This document shows positions 25,787-34,451 of a stretch of DNA of 64,000 nt, piece by piece. The translations under genes and the position numbers were made by a program. How positions within the stretch are numbered: the stretch's first letter is position 1; each line of letters begins with the position of its first letter. The notes beneath the pieces are model-generated. The model saw nothing but the letters and a program-made list of their open reading frames with translations, did no database searches and was not told where the DNA came from. The stretch is from Mycolicibacterium neoaurum ATCC 25795 (GTDB lineage: Bacteria; Actinomycetota; Actinomycetes; Mycobacteriales; Mycobacteriaceae), in the NCBI RefSeq assembly GCF_000691525.1, contig NZ_JMDW01000001.1, forward strand, positions 87,981 through 151,980, read 5' to 3'.

Positions 25787-26998
25787 GTGGGAAGCGGTGT
25801 TTTTTCGTCTCTGGTGGGTCAACACCACGTCGAGGAAGAGCTGGTGGCGGCCGCTTTGGCGGCCCGTGCCGCAGGCTCGCACAGCGCGCTGACCGCCGGC
25901 GGGATGACCCATGCCTGGTTGATCACCGGTCCACCGGGATCGGGGCGCTCGGTGGCCGCGGTGTGCTTCGCCGCGGCCCTGCAATGCACCTCCGAGGGTG
26001 TGCCGGGCTGCGGGGAATGCCGGGCGTGCACCACGACGATGGCCGGTACGCACGCCGATGTCCGTCGGATCATCCCCGAGGGACTGTCGATCGCGGTCAA
26101 GGAGATGCGGGAGATCGTGCAGATCGCCTCGCGACGGCCGGGGACCGGACGCTGGCAGATCGTGGTCGTCGAGGACGCCGACCGACTCACCGAGGGTGCG
26201 GCCAACGCCCTGCTGAAGGTGGTCGAGGAGCCGCCGCAGTCCACGGTGTTCCTGCTCTGCGCACCGTCGGTGGATCCCGAGGACATCGCGGTGACCCTGC
26301 GGTCGCGGTGCAGGCACGTCGCGCTGGTCACGCCGCCGACCGATGCGATCGCCGACGTGCTCACCGAACGGGACGGGATCGCCGCCGATATCGCGGCCTG
26401 GGCGGCCTCGGTCAGCGGTGGTCACGTTGGCCGGGCACGGCGGCTGGCCACTGATCCGGAGTCCCGGCAGCGCCGCGAGCGTGCGCTCGGGCTGGCGCGG
26501 GATGCGGCAACGCCCACTCGCGCGTACGCCGCCGCCGAGGAGCTGGTGATCACCGCCGATGCCGAGGCCAAGGCGCTCACGGTGGACCGCAACGAGGTCG
26601 AGACCGAGGAGCTGCGCACCGCGCTGGGCGCCGGCGGCACCGGTAAGGGCACCGCGGGGGCGATACGTGGTGCAGCAGGGGCGATGAAGCTGCTGGAGCA
26701 GCGGCAGAAGTCGCGCCAGACCCGCGCTTCCCGGGACGCCCTGGACCGTGCGTTGATGGATCTGGCGACCTACTTCCGCGACGCGCTGGTGGTGTCGGCG
26801 GGTGCGGGCACGGTGACGGCCAACCACCCGGACATGGCCGAACGGGTCGGTGCGATGGCCGCCCATGTGCCACCGGATCGGCTGCTGCGCTGCATAGAGG
26901 CGGTCCTGGAGTGCCGGGAGGCGCTTGCGGTGAACGTGAAGCCCAAGTTCGCCGTCGATGCCATGGTCGCGACGGTCGGGCAGGCGCTGCGCGTCTGA
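25787..26998 (+). CDS. holB: DNA polymerase III delta'-like clamp-loader subunit
   Basis: A 403-residue AAA+ protein of the clamp loader. The P-loop is GPPGSGRS; the zinc module is C-X8-C-X2-C-X2-C (CTSEGVPGCGECRAC); VVVEDADRL is Walker B-like and LLKVVEEPP plus RSRCRHV are typical of the delta'/DnaX fold. The GTG start lies 6 nt after TAGGGT, a leaderless arrangement. Ortholog of Rv3644c. Followed by tRNA-Thr. Confidence 0.93.
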   Translation: MGSGVFSSLVGQHHVEEELVAAALAARAAGSHSALTAGGMTHAWLITGPPGSGRSVAAVCFAAALQCTSEGVPGCGECRACTTTMAGTHADVRRIIPEGLSIAVKEMREIVQIASRRPGTGRWQIVVVEDADRLTEGAANALLKVVEEPPQSTVFLLCAPSVDPEDIAVTLRSRCRHVALVTPPTDAIADVLTERDGIAADIAAWAASVSGGHVGRARRLATDPESRQRRERALGLARDAATPTRAYAAAEELVITADAEAKALTVDRNEVETEELRTALGAGGTGKGTAGAIRGAAGAMKLLEQRQKSRQTRASRDALDRALMDLATYFRDALVVSAGAGTVTANHPDMAERVGAMAAHVPPDRLLRCIEAVLECREALAVNVKPKFAVDAMVATVGQALRV

Positions 26999-27064
26999 AC
27001 GGCAACTGATTCGTGCCGCGGGCGGGGGCTGTCGTAGACTCGTCGGGCCTGCCCAGGCAGGCGC

Positions 27065-27140
27065 GCCACCCTAGCTCAGTCGGTAGAGCAATTCACTCGT
27101 AATGAATAGGTCAGGGGTTCGATTCCCCTGGGTGGCTCCA
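27065..27140 (+). tRNA. thrV: tRNA-Thr (anticodon CGT)
   Basis: Complete cloverleaf: acceptor GCCACCC/GGGTGGC, D-loop AGTCGGTAGA, anticodon CGT at 27098-27100 in loop CTCGTAA, T-loop GGTTCGATTCC. CCA is encoded at 27138-27140. A likely -10 (TAGACT, 27035-27040) lies 25 nt upstream. A 7-bp hairpin (GCCTGCC/GGCAGGC, 27047-27062) sits in the 5' leader, two bases before the mature end. Confidence 0.98.
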
Positions 27141-27161
27141 CGTCTTTATAACCGCACGTCT

Positions 27162-28016
27162 TCACGGCTGTATGGCATCACGCCAGGCCAGCGGCTTCAG
27201 GTGCCGGTACGGATCGGTGCCGCGGATCTCCAGAAGCTGGGCCAGTACCGCCTCCAATGATCGCTGGGTACGAGCCTTGACCGTGTCGGCCCACTCGTCC
27301 GCGGCGACACCGGCGGGTCGGGTCGGGTCGATGGGCTCGGCGAAACGCAGGTACATCCGTTGTGGTCGCGGGACCATGGTCGGGCCGATCCCGCGCACCA
27401 GTGGCATCGCCATATCGGGTTTGCCTGCGAGGCGATTCGATAGGCTCGCGCTGAACCTGCCCCATGCCCCGTCGCGGGTGGTGAAGCTCCGGTAGACGTC
27501 GTCGCCGCCGATCAGTCCGGCCGGGACGATCGGGTAGTCGTGCTCGGCGGCGATCCGGGCGAAACCTGCGCGGCCCCGCCAGTTCAGGGTGTTCTCCTCA
27601 CCCTTGAACTTGCCGATCTCGCGGCCGCCGCCCGGGAAGACAAGGATCGGCTGATCGTGGCGCATCAGTTCGCGCGCGGATTCGGGTGCACCGACCGTGG
27701 CGCCGCAGGCGGCCAGCAGATCGGCCGCCGGTGCGGGCATCCTGCTGAATGCGCGGTCGGTGAGCGGTCGTACCAGCGTGCCGAGTTCGCGACGCACCAC
27801 ATACGGAATCAGGAATGCTTCGGTTCCGGACTGGGTGTGGTTGCCCACCAGGAGGAATCGGCCGTCGCGGGGGAGGTGCTCAAGTCCGTCGACGAACGGG
27901 CGGCACAGGTCCACCAGCGGCGCTGCGCCGTCGGCAACGGTCTCGACCGCCCGCCGTAGTGCCCGGATACGGCCGGGCTGGTTCATCAGATTGGCGGTGT
28001 CGGTCATGACGGACAT
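27162..28016 (-). CDS. Lysophospholipid acyltransferase-like protein
   Basis: A 284-residue protein. GNHTQSGTEAF provides the catalytic His region but with Glu rather than the usual HX4D Asp; FPGGGREIGKFKGEEN is the second family motif, as in the DAGAT/MGAT-like branch of the LPLAT superfamily. It probably transfers acyl groups to a lipid alcohol; substrate unknown. ATG at 28016 is 6 nt after TACCGT (leaderless). Divergent from a tetR gene, with a 47-nt shared promoter region carrying a palindrome, so regulation by that TetR is likely. Confidence 0.8.
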   Translation of the reverse strand: MSVMTDTANLMNQPGRIRALRRAVETVADGAAPLVDLCRPFVDGLEHLPRDGRFLLVGNHTQSGTEAFLIPYVVRRELGTLVRPLTDRAFSRMPAPAADLLAACGATVGAPESARELMRHDQPILVFPGGGREIGKFKGEENTLNWRGRAGFARIAAEHDYPIVPAGLIGGDDVYRSFTTRDGAWGRFSASLSNRLAGKPDMAMPLVRGIGPTMVPRPQRMYLRFAEPIDPTRPAGVAADEWADTVKARTQRSLEAVLAQLLEIRGTDPYRHLKPLAWRDAIQP

Positions 28017-28032
28017 GTCTCTACGGTACCGA

Positions 28033-28046
28033 ACGAACTGGTTCGT
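28033..28046. promoter_or_regulatory. Candidate TetR operator in divergent promoter
   Basis: Perfect inverted repeat ACGAAC-TG-GTTCGT between the divergent acyltransferase and tetR genes. It lies between the two oppositely oriented -10 elements (TACCGT on minus, TATGCT at 28052-28057 on plus). Confidence 0.55.
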
Positions 28047-28063
28047 CTGGTTATGCTCCTGCT

Positions 28064-28633
28064 GTGAGACGCACAACGGAGCTTCGCGACGACATCCTCA
28101 ACGCGGCGCGCACCGAGTTTGCTCGGTACGGTCTGGCCGGCGCCCGGATCGATCGCATCGCAGGGGCTGCTCATGCCAGCAAGGAGCGCCTGTATGCGCA
28201 TTTCGGCAACAAGGAGGCACTGTTCCGCGAGGTGTTCGTCACCGATGGCGTCGAGTTCTTCCGTTCGGTCACGTTGCGTCCGGAGGACGTCGCCGAGTTC
28301 GTCGGCGGGGTCTATGACCTGGCCTGTCGTCGGCCGGAACACCTACGCATGATCACCTGGGCACGGCTGGAGGGACTGGACCTGAGCGCACCGGAGTTCG
28401 AGGAGGAGCCTCCCACGGAGGCGGCTCTCGCCGCGATCGATGCGGCGCAGACCGACGGTCACATCGATCCGAGCTGGCGGCCTGAGGATCTGTTGGTGAT
28501 GCTGTTCTCAGTGGGTCTGGCCTGGGCACATCTGCCGCATCCGGATGCTGTCACCCAGGGCGCGGAGGAGACCGCCCGCCGCCGCGACGTGGCCATCGAG
28601 GCCGCCCGTCGACTCATCGCGCCGCGAACCTAA
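28064..28633 (+). CDS. TetR-family transcriptional regulator
   Basis: A 189-residue protein with an N-terminal helix-turn-helix (ILNAARTEFARYGLAGARIDRIAGAA, then KERLYAHFGNKEALF) and an all-helical C-terminal ligand domain. GTG at 28064 lies 6 nt after TATGCT, a leaderless start. It probably represses itself and the divergent acyltransferase gene through the palindrome at 28033. Ligand unknown. Overlaps the convergent gene at its 3' end by 4 nt. Confidence 0.88.
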   Translation: MRRTTELRDDILNAARTEFARYGLAGARIDRIAGAAHASKERLYAHFGNKEALFREVFVTDGVEFFRSVTLRPEDVAEFVGGVYDLACRRPEHLRMITWARLEGLDLSAPEFEEEPPTEAALAAIDAAQTDGHIDPSWRPEDLLVMLFSVGLAWAHLPHPDAVTQGAEETARRRDVAIEAARRLIAPRT

Positions 28634-28998
28634 CCCGCCCGGCGCCGGGCTTCCCTTCGCTCGGCAAGCCGGCCGAACAGATCGTCGAGGTCGATCTCAT
28701 TGGCCTGCCGCGGCCGGCGCTGATGAAAGCGCGCGTCGTCGTAGCTGGCCGGGCACTCGAACCGGTGCAGATGCAGGCAGGTGGCCGGCCACCGGCCCTC
28801 GTACACATCATCGAGGTCCACCACCTGCCGGGACAGCCGCCGGATGGCGAAGCGATTACCGGCCGCGCTGTCCTCGGTCGGGAACTCCGCGGCGTCGAAA
28901 AGGTGCCAGCCGCCGTACACGGTCTGCAACCACACGGTCTCGATGCCGCAGTGCCTGCACGGCGCCACCGTCGAGGGACGCGAGTCCGAGGAGATCAT
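28630..28998 (-). CDS. Hypothetical protein with Cys/His motif
   Basis: A 122-residue protein with CRHCG near residue 14 and CLHLHRFEC in the middle, which could bind zinc; the C-terminal region is acidic then basic (DLDDLFGRLAERREARRR). No family recognised. The ATG at 28998 lies 6 nt after TACGGT (leaderless); the longer frame from 29136 adds an Arg-rich stretch antisense to the end of the neighbouring gene. Convergent with tetR. Confidence 0.65.
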   Translation of the reverse strand: MISSDSRPSTVAPCRHCGIETVWLQTVYGGWHLFDAAEFPTEDSAAGNRFAIRRLSRQVVDLDDVYEGRWPATCLHLHRFECPASYDDARFHQRRPRQANEIDLDDLFGRLAERREARRRAG

Positions 28999-29050
28999 CA
29001 GCCAACCGTAGGCGCGGGCACCGACAAGTCGGGCGCAGCACACGCCGGTG

Positions 29051-30805
29051 CTAGCGGGGAGCGACGAATCCCACCGGTCCCGACGCGATGCACACCGACA
29101 GCGCCGCGGTGTTCGCGCTGACCGTGATCGAGTCACCGGCGCCGGACAACCGCACGAAGACCCGGTTCAGGCCGGGATGGGTGGGCACCTTCACCGGTGC
29201 ACCCTCGGCCAGCGACATCGTCAACGAACCTTCGCTGTTGGCCAGATAGTTGATCTCGGCGGTCCAGTCGGCCGGCAGCAGCGGACCGTCCAGCGGCATC
29301 GTGACGTCGGCGTCGGTCTGCACCAGATACCCGCAGTCGGGGATCGGACCCGGGGCGATGGACCGGACCCAGGTGACGAGCGCCTCGCGCAGATTGCCGG
29401 TGCTGTCGAGCACCCTCAGATCGGTGGTGGTAGCGCTGAACTCGGGGCGCTGCGGCAGCAGCGCGAACATGTGGCTCGCGAGATTCTCGGGCGCGGCCAC
29501 CCGCTGCATGATCAGCGGATCGACCTCCTGGTCGAGCAGCGGTGTGCCGCGCGGCGCTGCGGCCAGGCCGGCCGCGACATTGTGCAGGTATTGCGGGACC
29601 GGGCTGTCCCGCCACACCCGCAGGAACGTCGATGTCGAGTACAGGCTGCTGCCGACGAACGCAGCGGCCAGGGCGCAGATCACCGCGGTGCGACCGCGGG
29701 AGGCGTCCAGCCAGGCCGATCCCGGCCGGTTCGGCGCGCTCAGCGCCACGGCGGCCAGGATGGCCGCCACCACCACCAGGTCCGGCAGGTAGCGCAGGGC
29801 CTGCGCCAGTTCCAGGGCGGTGAACTGGGAGGAGCGCATCAGATAGATCGGCACCTGGCAGGCCAGTGCGTAACCCAGCGCGGCCAGCCATACCGCTGCG
29901 ATCCGTTGTTTCCGGGTCACCGATACCGCCACCACGGCGGCCAGCACGATCCAGCCGAGCACCATCACGGTCACCGGCGGGGTGGCCCACGGTGAGGCGG
30001 GGGCCCAGCGCTGCCAGTCCCACGGCCCGCCGGCCAGACCCGGGACGATCCCGTGCGTCACCGAGCGCCACCACAGTTCGGCGGTCATGCCCAGATCCAG
30101 CGTCCACCGCTTCTGGTCAACCACCAGCAGGTAGACCCCGATCCAGCCGGCGGTGGCCGCCAGCAGCCCGACCCACAGTCGGATTCCCCGATGCCACACG
30201 GCGGCAAGCGGTTCCCGGCTCACCCACGCCAGCAGGGCGGTCACCGTGAACGCGACGAACGGGATCACCGCCGATTTCTCGAAGAACAGCAGGCCCCCGC
30301 AATAGACCAGCACCCCGGTCACCGCGTAACGCCGGTTGCCGGTGCGCACCAGCTGGATGGCATCCCCGCATACCCAGGCCAGTGCGGCCAGCATCGGCAG
30401 CGAGTTCAGCCCGGCGGCCCACCACGCGAATGCGGGCACCGTCAGCGGCGTGAACAGGGCGAATACCAACGGCACCAGCAGCACCGGGCGCCATCCGAGG
30501 ATCAGGTGCAGCACACGCAGCAGGGCCAACGAGGCCAGCAGCTGCAGCACCACGAGGCTGAGTGCGGGCCAGAACCATTCCAGCGGAGCCAACCGGGTGA
30601 TCGCACCGGAGACCAGGAACGCCCCCGGCATCACGTGCCCGTCGTGATCGTCGAACAGATACTCGACGGACAGCAACCCCTGCGTTCCCGCCCGTCCGAT
30701 CAGGATCAGGTCATCCCAGTAGAAGTAACCACCGAAGGCGAGCACCGCCCGGATCGCCAACTGCGCCACGATCAGCGCGCCGGCAACCCTGGGGACCCAT
30801 TTCAT
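29051..30805 (-). CDS. Polytopic membrane protein, Rv3635-like
   Basis: A ~584-residue protein with about ten membrane helices spread through the first ~390 residues and a ~170-residue extracytoplasmic C-terminal domain. The short loop YFYWDDLILIGR after the first helix has the acidic pair (WDD) seen in GT-C glycosyltransferases, suggesting use of a polyprenyl-phosphate sugar; this is inference. ATG at 30805 was chosen because TACAGT lies 8 nt upstream; GTG at 30838, directly after the galE stop, is an alternative. In M. tuberculosis Rv3635 also neighbours a galE gene. Confidence 0.75.
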   Translation of the reverse strand: MKWVPRVAGALIVAQLAIRAVLAFGGYFYWDDLILIGRAGTQGLLSVEYLFDDHDGHVMPGAFLVSGAITRLAPLEWFWPALSLVVLQLLASLALLRVLHLILGWRPVLLVPLVFALFTPLTVPAFAWWAAGLNSLPMLAALAWVCGDAIQLVRTGNRRYAVTGVLVYCGGLLFFEKSAVIPFVAFTVTALLAWVSREPLAAVWHRGIRLWVGLLAATAGWIGVYLLVVDQKRWTLDLGMTAELWWRSVTHGIVPGLAGGPWDWQRWAPASPWATPPVTVMVLGWIVLAAVVAVSVTRKQRIAAVWLAALGYALACQVPIYLMRSSQFTALELAQALRYLPDLVVVAAILAAVALSAPNRPGSAWLDASRGRTAVICALAAAFVGSSLYSTSTFLRVWRDSPVPQYLHNVAAGLAAAPRGTPLLDQEVDPLIMQRVAAPENLASHMFALLPQRPEFSATTTDLRVLDSTGNLREALVTWVRSIAPGPIPDCGYLVQTDADVTMPLDGPLLPADWTAEINYLANSEGSLTMSLAEGAPVKVPTHPGLNRVFVRLSGAGDSITVSANTAALSVCIASGPVGFVAPR

Positions 30806-30838
30806 CGCAGCCGACTGTACGGACGCGCGCCCGGTCAC

Positions 30839-31822
30839 TCAGCCCGCGGTCGGATAGTCTCCTCCGACGGCCTGGCGGGCTTCCCACGCCGAGGCGACCA
30901 TGTCGGTCAGCGAATGTCGCATCTGCCAGCCCAGATCGCGCGCCGCCAGGGTGCCCTCGGCCACGATGCGGGCCGGATCACCCGGCCGTCGCGGGGTGAC
31001 CGCGGGCTCGAAGTCGATACCGGTGACCTCGCGGATCGTCGTCATGATCTCGCGCACCGACGTTCCGGATCCGCTGCCGAGGTTGTAGACCGGCTCGACG
31101 GGCTCACCAGCGGCCAGTCTGCGTGCCGCCGCGACATGCGCGTCCGCCAGATCGGACACGTGCACGTAGTCGCGCACGCAGGTGCCGTCCGGGGTGGCGT
31201 AGTCGCCGCCGTTGATCTGCGGGACGCGGCCGCCGTACAGCATGTCGAGCACCTTGGGGAACAGATTGTGCGGGCTGCGGTCGTACAGCTCGACCGAGCC
31301 GGAACCGACGACGTTGAAATAGCGCAGACTGGTGTGCCGCAGTGGGCGTGCCCGCGCCACATCGCGCAGCAGCCACTCGCCGATGAGCTTGCTCTCGCCA
31401 TACGGCGACTCGGGCGCCGTCGGCGTCTGCTCGTCGACGATCTCGAGATCGGGGGTGCCGTAGGTGGCGGCACTGCTGGAGAAGACGATCTGGTCGACAT
31501 CGGTGGCCGCCATCGCCTCCAGCAGGGTGGCCATCGCGGTGACGTTCTGGCGGTAGGTGTGCAACGGGTACTTCACCGATTCGCCCGCGTATTTGTATCC
31601 CGCGACGTGGATCACCCCGGTGACATCGTGATCGGCCAGCGTCGCGGTGACGGTGTCGAGGTCCAGCAGGTTGGCGGTGACCAGTTCGACGCCGTCAGGC
31701 ACGAATCCGGCGATACCGGTGGACAAATCGTCGATCACGACCACATCGGTGCCGGAGGCCGTCAGTGCGCGCACCACATGCGCTCCGATGTACCCGGCGC
31801 CGCCGGTCACTAGCCAGGACAT
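30839..31822 (-). CDS. galE: UDP-glucose 4-epimerase
   Basis: A 327-residue extended short-chain dehydrogenase. The NAD site is GGAGYIG (7-13); catalytic residues lie in SSSAATYG (Ser near 116) and YGESK (Tyr141, Lys145); YKYAGESV is typical of GalE. Interconverts UDP-glucose and UDP-galactose for cell-wall galactan and arabinogalactan. GAGGAG lies at ideal distance before the ATG. It is a canonical GalE and looks different from the Rv3634c galE1 protein, as recalled. Abuts the Rv3635-like gene and follows the flippase-like gene by 47 nt on the same strand. Confidence 0.9.
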   Translation of the reverse strand: MSWLVTGGAGYIGAHVVRALTASGTDVVVIDDLSTGIAGFVPDGVELVTANLLDLDTVTATLADHDVTGVIHVAGYKYAGESVKYPLHTYRQNVTAMATLLEAMAATDVDQIVFSSSAATYGTPDLEIVDEQTPTAPESPYGESKLIGEWLLRDVARARPLRHTSLRYFNVVGSGSVELYDRSPHNLFPKVLDMLYGGRVPQINGGDYATPDGTCVRDYVHVSDLADAHVAAARRLAAGEPVEPVYNLGSGSGTSVREIMTTIREVTGIDFEPAVTPRRPGDPARIVAEGTLAARDLGWQMRHSLTDMVASAWEARQAVGGDYPTAG

Positions 31823-31869
31823 ATCTCTCCTCATGTGGGGACCCGAAGCCGGGTTCATGCTGTCATGGA

Positions 31870-33114
31870 TCAGGATCGGGCGAGCGCGTACAGGTGCACC
31901 GCGATGCCGACCACGGGCCCGCACAGCAGCGCGATGACGGTCCTGGTCTCCAGTGCCGCCGGCAACAGCAGCAGTGCGGCGGCGGCCAGGGTGGCGCCGA
32001 TCCATCCGGCGGCGTAGGCGCGGTGCAGTGCGGCCGCGACCGCCGCGGCGCCGGTGAGGGTGAGCAGTGCGATGGCGGTGGCCGCGGCGGTCAGCCAGGC
32101 CAGCAGTGCGCCGCTCGCCTGATATTCGGGCCCGAATGCGGTGTGCAGCAACCACGGTCCGGCGACCGCGGCCGCCGCGACGCCGATCGCCCCGATCGCG
32201 GTGACCACCAGTGCGGGGGTGAGCAATGCACCCAGTCTGCGGTCCCGCTGATCGACGAAGTGCGCTATCAGGTTGCCCTGCATGGCCGTCAGCGGTACCA
32301 GCAGTGGCGCCCTGGTGAGGGTGACCGCGAGAATCACCACACCACCGGCGGCGCCCAGTTCGGAACTGGTGGCCTGCAACAGCACCGGAAAGCCCATCAC
32401 GAGGATGGCGCTGGCGCCGGCCGCCGCCACCGAGTGCGAGGCGCCTGCCAGAAATGTGCGCGCGCTGCCCGCACAGGTCAGCGCGGCCGCCGCTCGGGCA
32501 GGCCGGGAACACACCAACACGATCAGCCAGGCCATGCACCCGGCGACAGTGGCCCACAGGAAACCGGCAAGTCCCCAACCGAAGACGAACGCCGCCGCCG
32601 CGACCGCCACCCGGGTCACCGCGTCGGTCACCATCAGCGAGCCGTACTGGGTCCACCGGTCGGTACCGGCCAGCATGCCCAGAAGCGTTGCGTGCAGACA
32701 GAATCCGCCGAGCCCGATGCTGAGCAGCGCCACGCTGAGCCACTGGTACTCGGTGAATACCCGTGCCGACCACAGCGGCGCGGTCACGCCGATCAGTGCG
32801 GCCGCGCCGATGCCCACGCCGACGGCCAACCACATCGGACGGGTCCGGTGTTGTTCGGGTCGGGTGCCCACCCGACCGGCCCGAACCTCCCGGGTGGCCT
32901 CCTGCAGCAGGCCGTTGGCCGCGCCGCTGACGAGACCGAACGCCCCCCAGAAGACCCCGAAGAGGGAGAAGCCGGCCGGCTCCAGGCTGCGGGCGGCCAG
33001 ATACAGCACCGCGTATCCGCACAACGCGGTGCAGGCGGTGGCGATTCCGACCGTGGTGACGCTGGCCCGCGTGACCGGCCCGCGCGCCGGTAGTGCGGAG
33101 CCGCCGTCGGTCAC
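31870..33114 (-). CDS. MOP/Wzx flippase-like membrane protein (Rv3630-like)
   Basis: A 414-residue protein with about twelve membrane helices and few charged residues, the layout of MATE/Wzx-type exporters of polysaccharides or lipid-linked intermediates. No substrate can be read from sequence. GTG at 33114 overlaps the M1-peptidase stop by 4 nt (GTGA), so translation is coupled to that gene and, through it, to the Pls-like synthetase. It matches M. tuberculosis Rv3630 by general character and place. Confidence 0.75.
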   Translation of the reverse strand: MTDGGSALPARGPVTRASVTTVGIATACTALCGYAVLYLAARSLEPAGFSLFGVFWGAFGLVSGAANGLLQEATREVRAGRVGTRPEQHRTRPMWLAVGVGIGAAALIGVTAPLWSARVFTEYQWLSVALLSIGLGGFCLHATLLGMLAGTDRWTQYGSLMVTDAVTRVAVAAAAFVFGWGLAGFLWATVAGCMAWLIVLVCSRPARAAAALTCAGSARTFLAGASHSVAAAGASAILVMGFPVLLQATSSELGAAGGVVILAVTLTRAPLLVPLTAMQGNLIAHFVDQRDRRLGALLTPALVVTAIGAIGVAAAAVAGPWLLHTAFGPEYQASGALLAWLTAAATAIALLTLTGAAAVAAALHRAYAAGWIGATLAAAALLLLPAALETRTVIALLCGPVVGIAVHLYALARS

Positions 33115-34451
33115 AGGTCCGGGAGGTCGGTGGAGTACAGCCAGCGGTCCCAGAGTCCGCGCAGCGAGACATCGGTATGGTTGGCCGCCAGGCCGGTGAA
33201 ATCATCGGTCACCGCGGTGCTGTGCCGGTATCGGGCGGTCCAATCCTGCAGCAGCGCAAAGAAGTTGTCGTCGCCGATGGTCTGGCGCACGGCGTGCAGG
33301 GTCAGCGCGCCGCGCTTGTACACCCGGTCGTCGAACATATCCGCGGGTCCCGGATCGGTCAGCAGCAGATCCTGCGGTGATTCGGCCAGCTTGCGGTGAT
33401 AGTTGCGGGCGCGTTCGTCGGCGCTGGGCCCGCCGGACTCCTCGGACCACAGCCACTCCGCGTAACAGGCGAAGCCCTCGTGCAACCAGATGTCCCGCCA
33501 CCGGCGCGCGGTCACCGAATTGCCGAACCACTGGTGGGCCAGCTCATGGGCGATCAACCGCTCGGAACTGCGCTTGCCGTCGCAATGGTTGGCACCGAAG
33601 ATGGAAAGCCCCTGTGCCTCGAGCGGGATCTCCAGATCGTCATCGGTGACGACGACGGTGTAACCGGTTTCCAACGGGTAGGGGCCGAACTGGCGGATGA
33701 ACAACTTCATCATCTGGGTCTGCCGGCCGAAGTCATGATCGAAGTTGCGCCGTAACCGATCCGGGAGGACCGCGTGCATCGGGACGGGGCTCTTGTGCAG
33801 CCGGTGCCTGGTGTACTCGCCGATCTGCAGCGTGATCAGGTAGGTCGAGGTCGGCTCGGCCTGTTCATAGGTCCACGTGGTGTGGCTCGCACGGGTCTGC
33901 TTGGACAACAGTTCCCCGTTGGCCAGCGCGTAGTAGGGGCTGTCGGTGCTGATCCGGATGCGGAAACTGGCCTTCGCGGAGGGATGGTCGTCACACGGGA
34001 ACCAGGAGGCGGCACCGTTGGGCTGACCGGCGACCAGCGCGCCGTTGGACAGTTCCTCGAAACCGACATCGCCCCAGAGCGTGCGCAACGGTCGGGGCGT
34101 GCCGCCGTAGCGCACCACGATCGTCATCGCCGCGCCGGCCGGCAGCGTCTCACCGAGGGTGATGTGCAGCTTTCCGCCGTGACATCGGAAATTGTTGGGG
34201 CGCCTGCCGTTCACCGTCACCTTCGACACCCCGAGCGCATCCGAGAGATCGAGGGTGAAGGCGCGCAGCGCGGCAAGGGTCACCGCGGTGACGGTGACCG
34301 TGCCGCCGAGGCGGTTGATCGCCACCTTGTACTCGATGTCGAGTTCGTAGCGCGACACCCGATAACCGAAGTTGCCGTTGCGGGGCAGATACGGGTCGAT
34401 CACCGGGGGAGTGTGTGCCGTCTTCTTCGCGACCTTCTTGGCACTGCTCAT
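33111..34451 (-). CDS. Short M1-family zinc metallopeptidase
   Basis: A 446-residue M1 peptidase. The zinc site is HEXXH-X18-E: His302-Glu303...His306, then Glu325 in WLHEGFACY. The usual GAMEN exopeptidase loop is replaced by LEAQGLSIFG (277-286), so substrate recognition at the free amino end may differ. The C-terminal helical domain of classical aminopeptidase N is absent. No signal peptide; a Lys-rich N terminus (SSAKKVAKKTA). It overlaps the Pls-like gene by 4 nt (ATGA). Known enzymes that degrade epsilon-poly-lysine are M1 peptidases with the same zinc spacing, so a role on the neighbour's product is plausible. Confidence 0.88.
   Translation of the reverse strand: MSSAKKVAKKTAHTPPVIDPYLPRNGNFGYRVSRYELDIEYKVAINRLGGTVTVTAVTLAALRAFTLDLSDALGVSKVTVNGRRPNNFRCHGGKLHITLGETLPAGAAMTIVVRYGGTPRPLRTLWGDVGFEELSNGALVAGQPNGAASWFPCDDHPSAKASFRIRISTDSPYYALANGELLSKQTRASHTTWTYEQAEPTSTYLITLQIGEYTRHRLHKSPVPMHAVLPDRLRRNFDHDFGRQTQMMKLFIRQFGPYPLETGYTVVVTDDDLEIPLEAQGLSIFGANHCDGKRSSERLIAHELAHQWFGNSVTARRWRDIWLHEGFACYAEWLWSEESGGPSADERARNYHRKLAESPQDLLLTDPGPADMFDDRVYKRGALTLHAVRQTIGDDNFFALLQDWTARYRHSTAVTDDFTGLAANHTDVSLRGLWDRWLYSTDLPDL

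Noticed and set aside
31823..33205. Fused 789-codon minus-strand frame joining galE to upstream sequence
   Set aside because: The upstream part is a shadow of the flippase-like gene; galE has its own GAGGAG and ATG at 31822.
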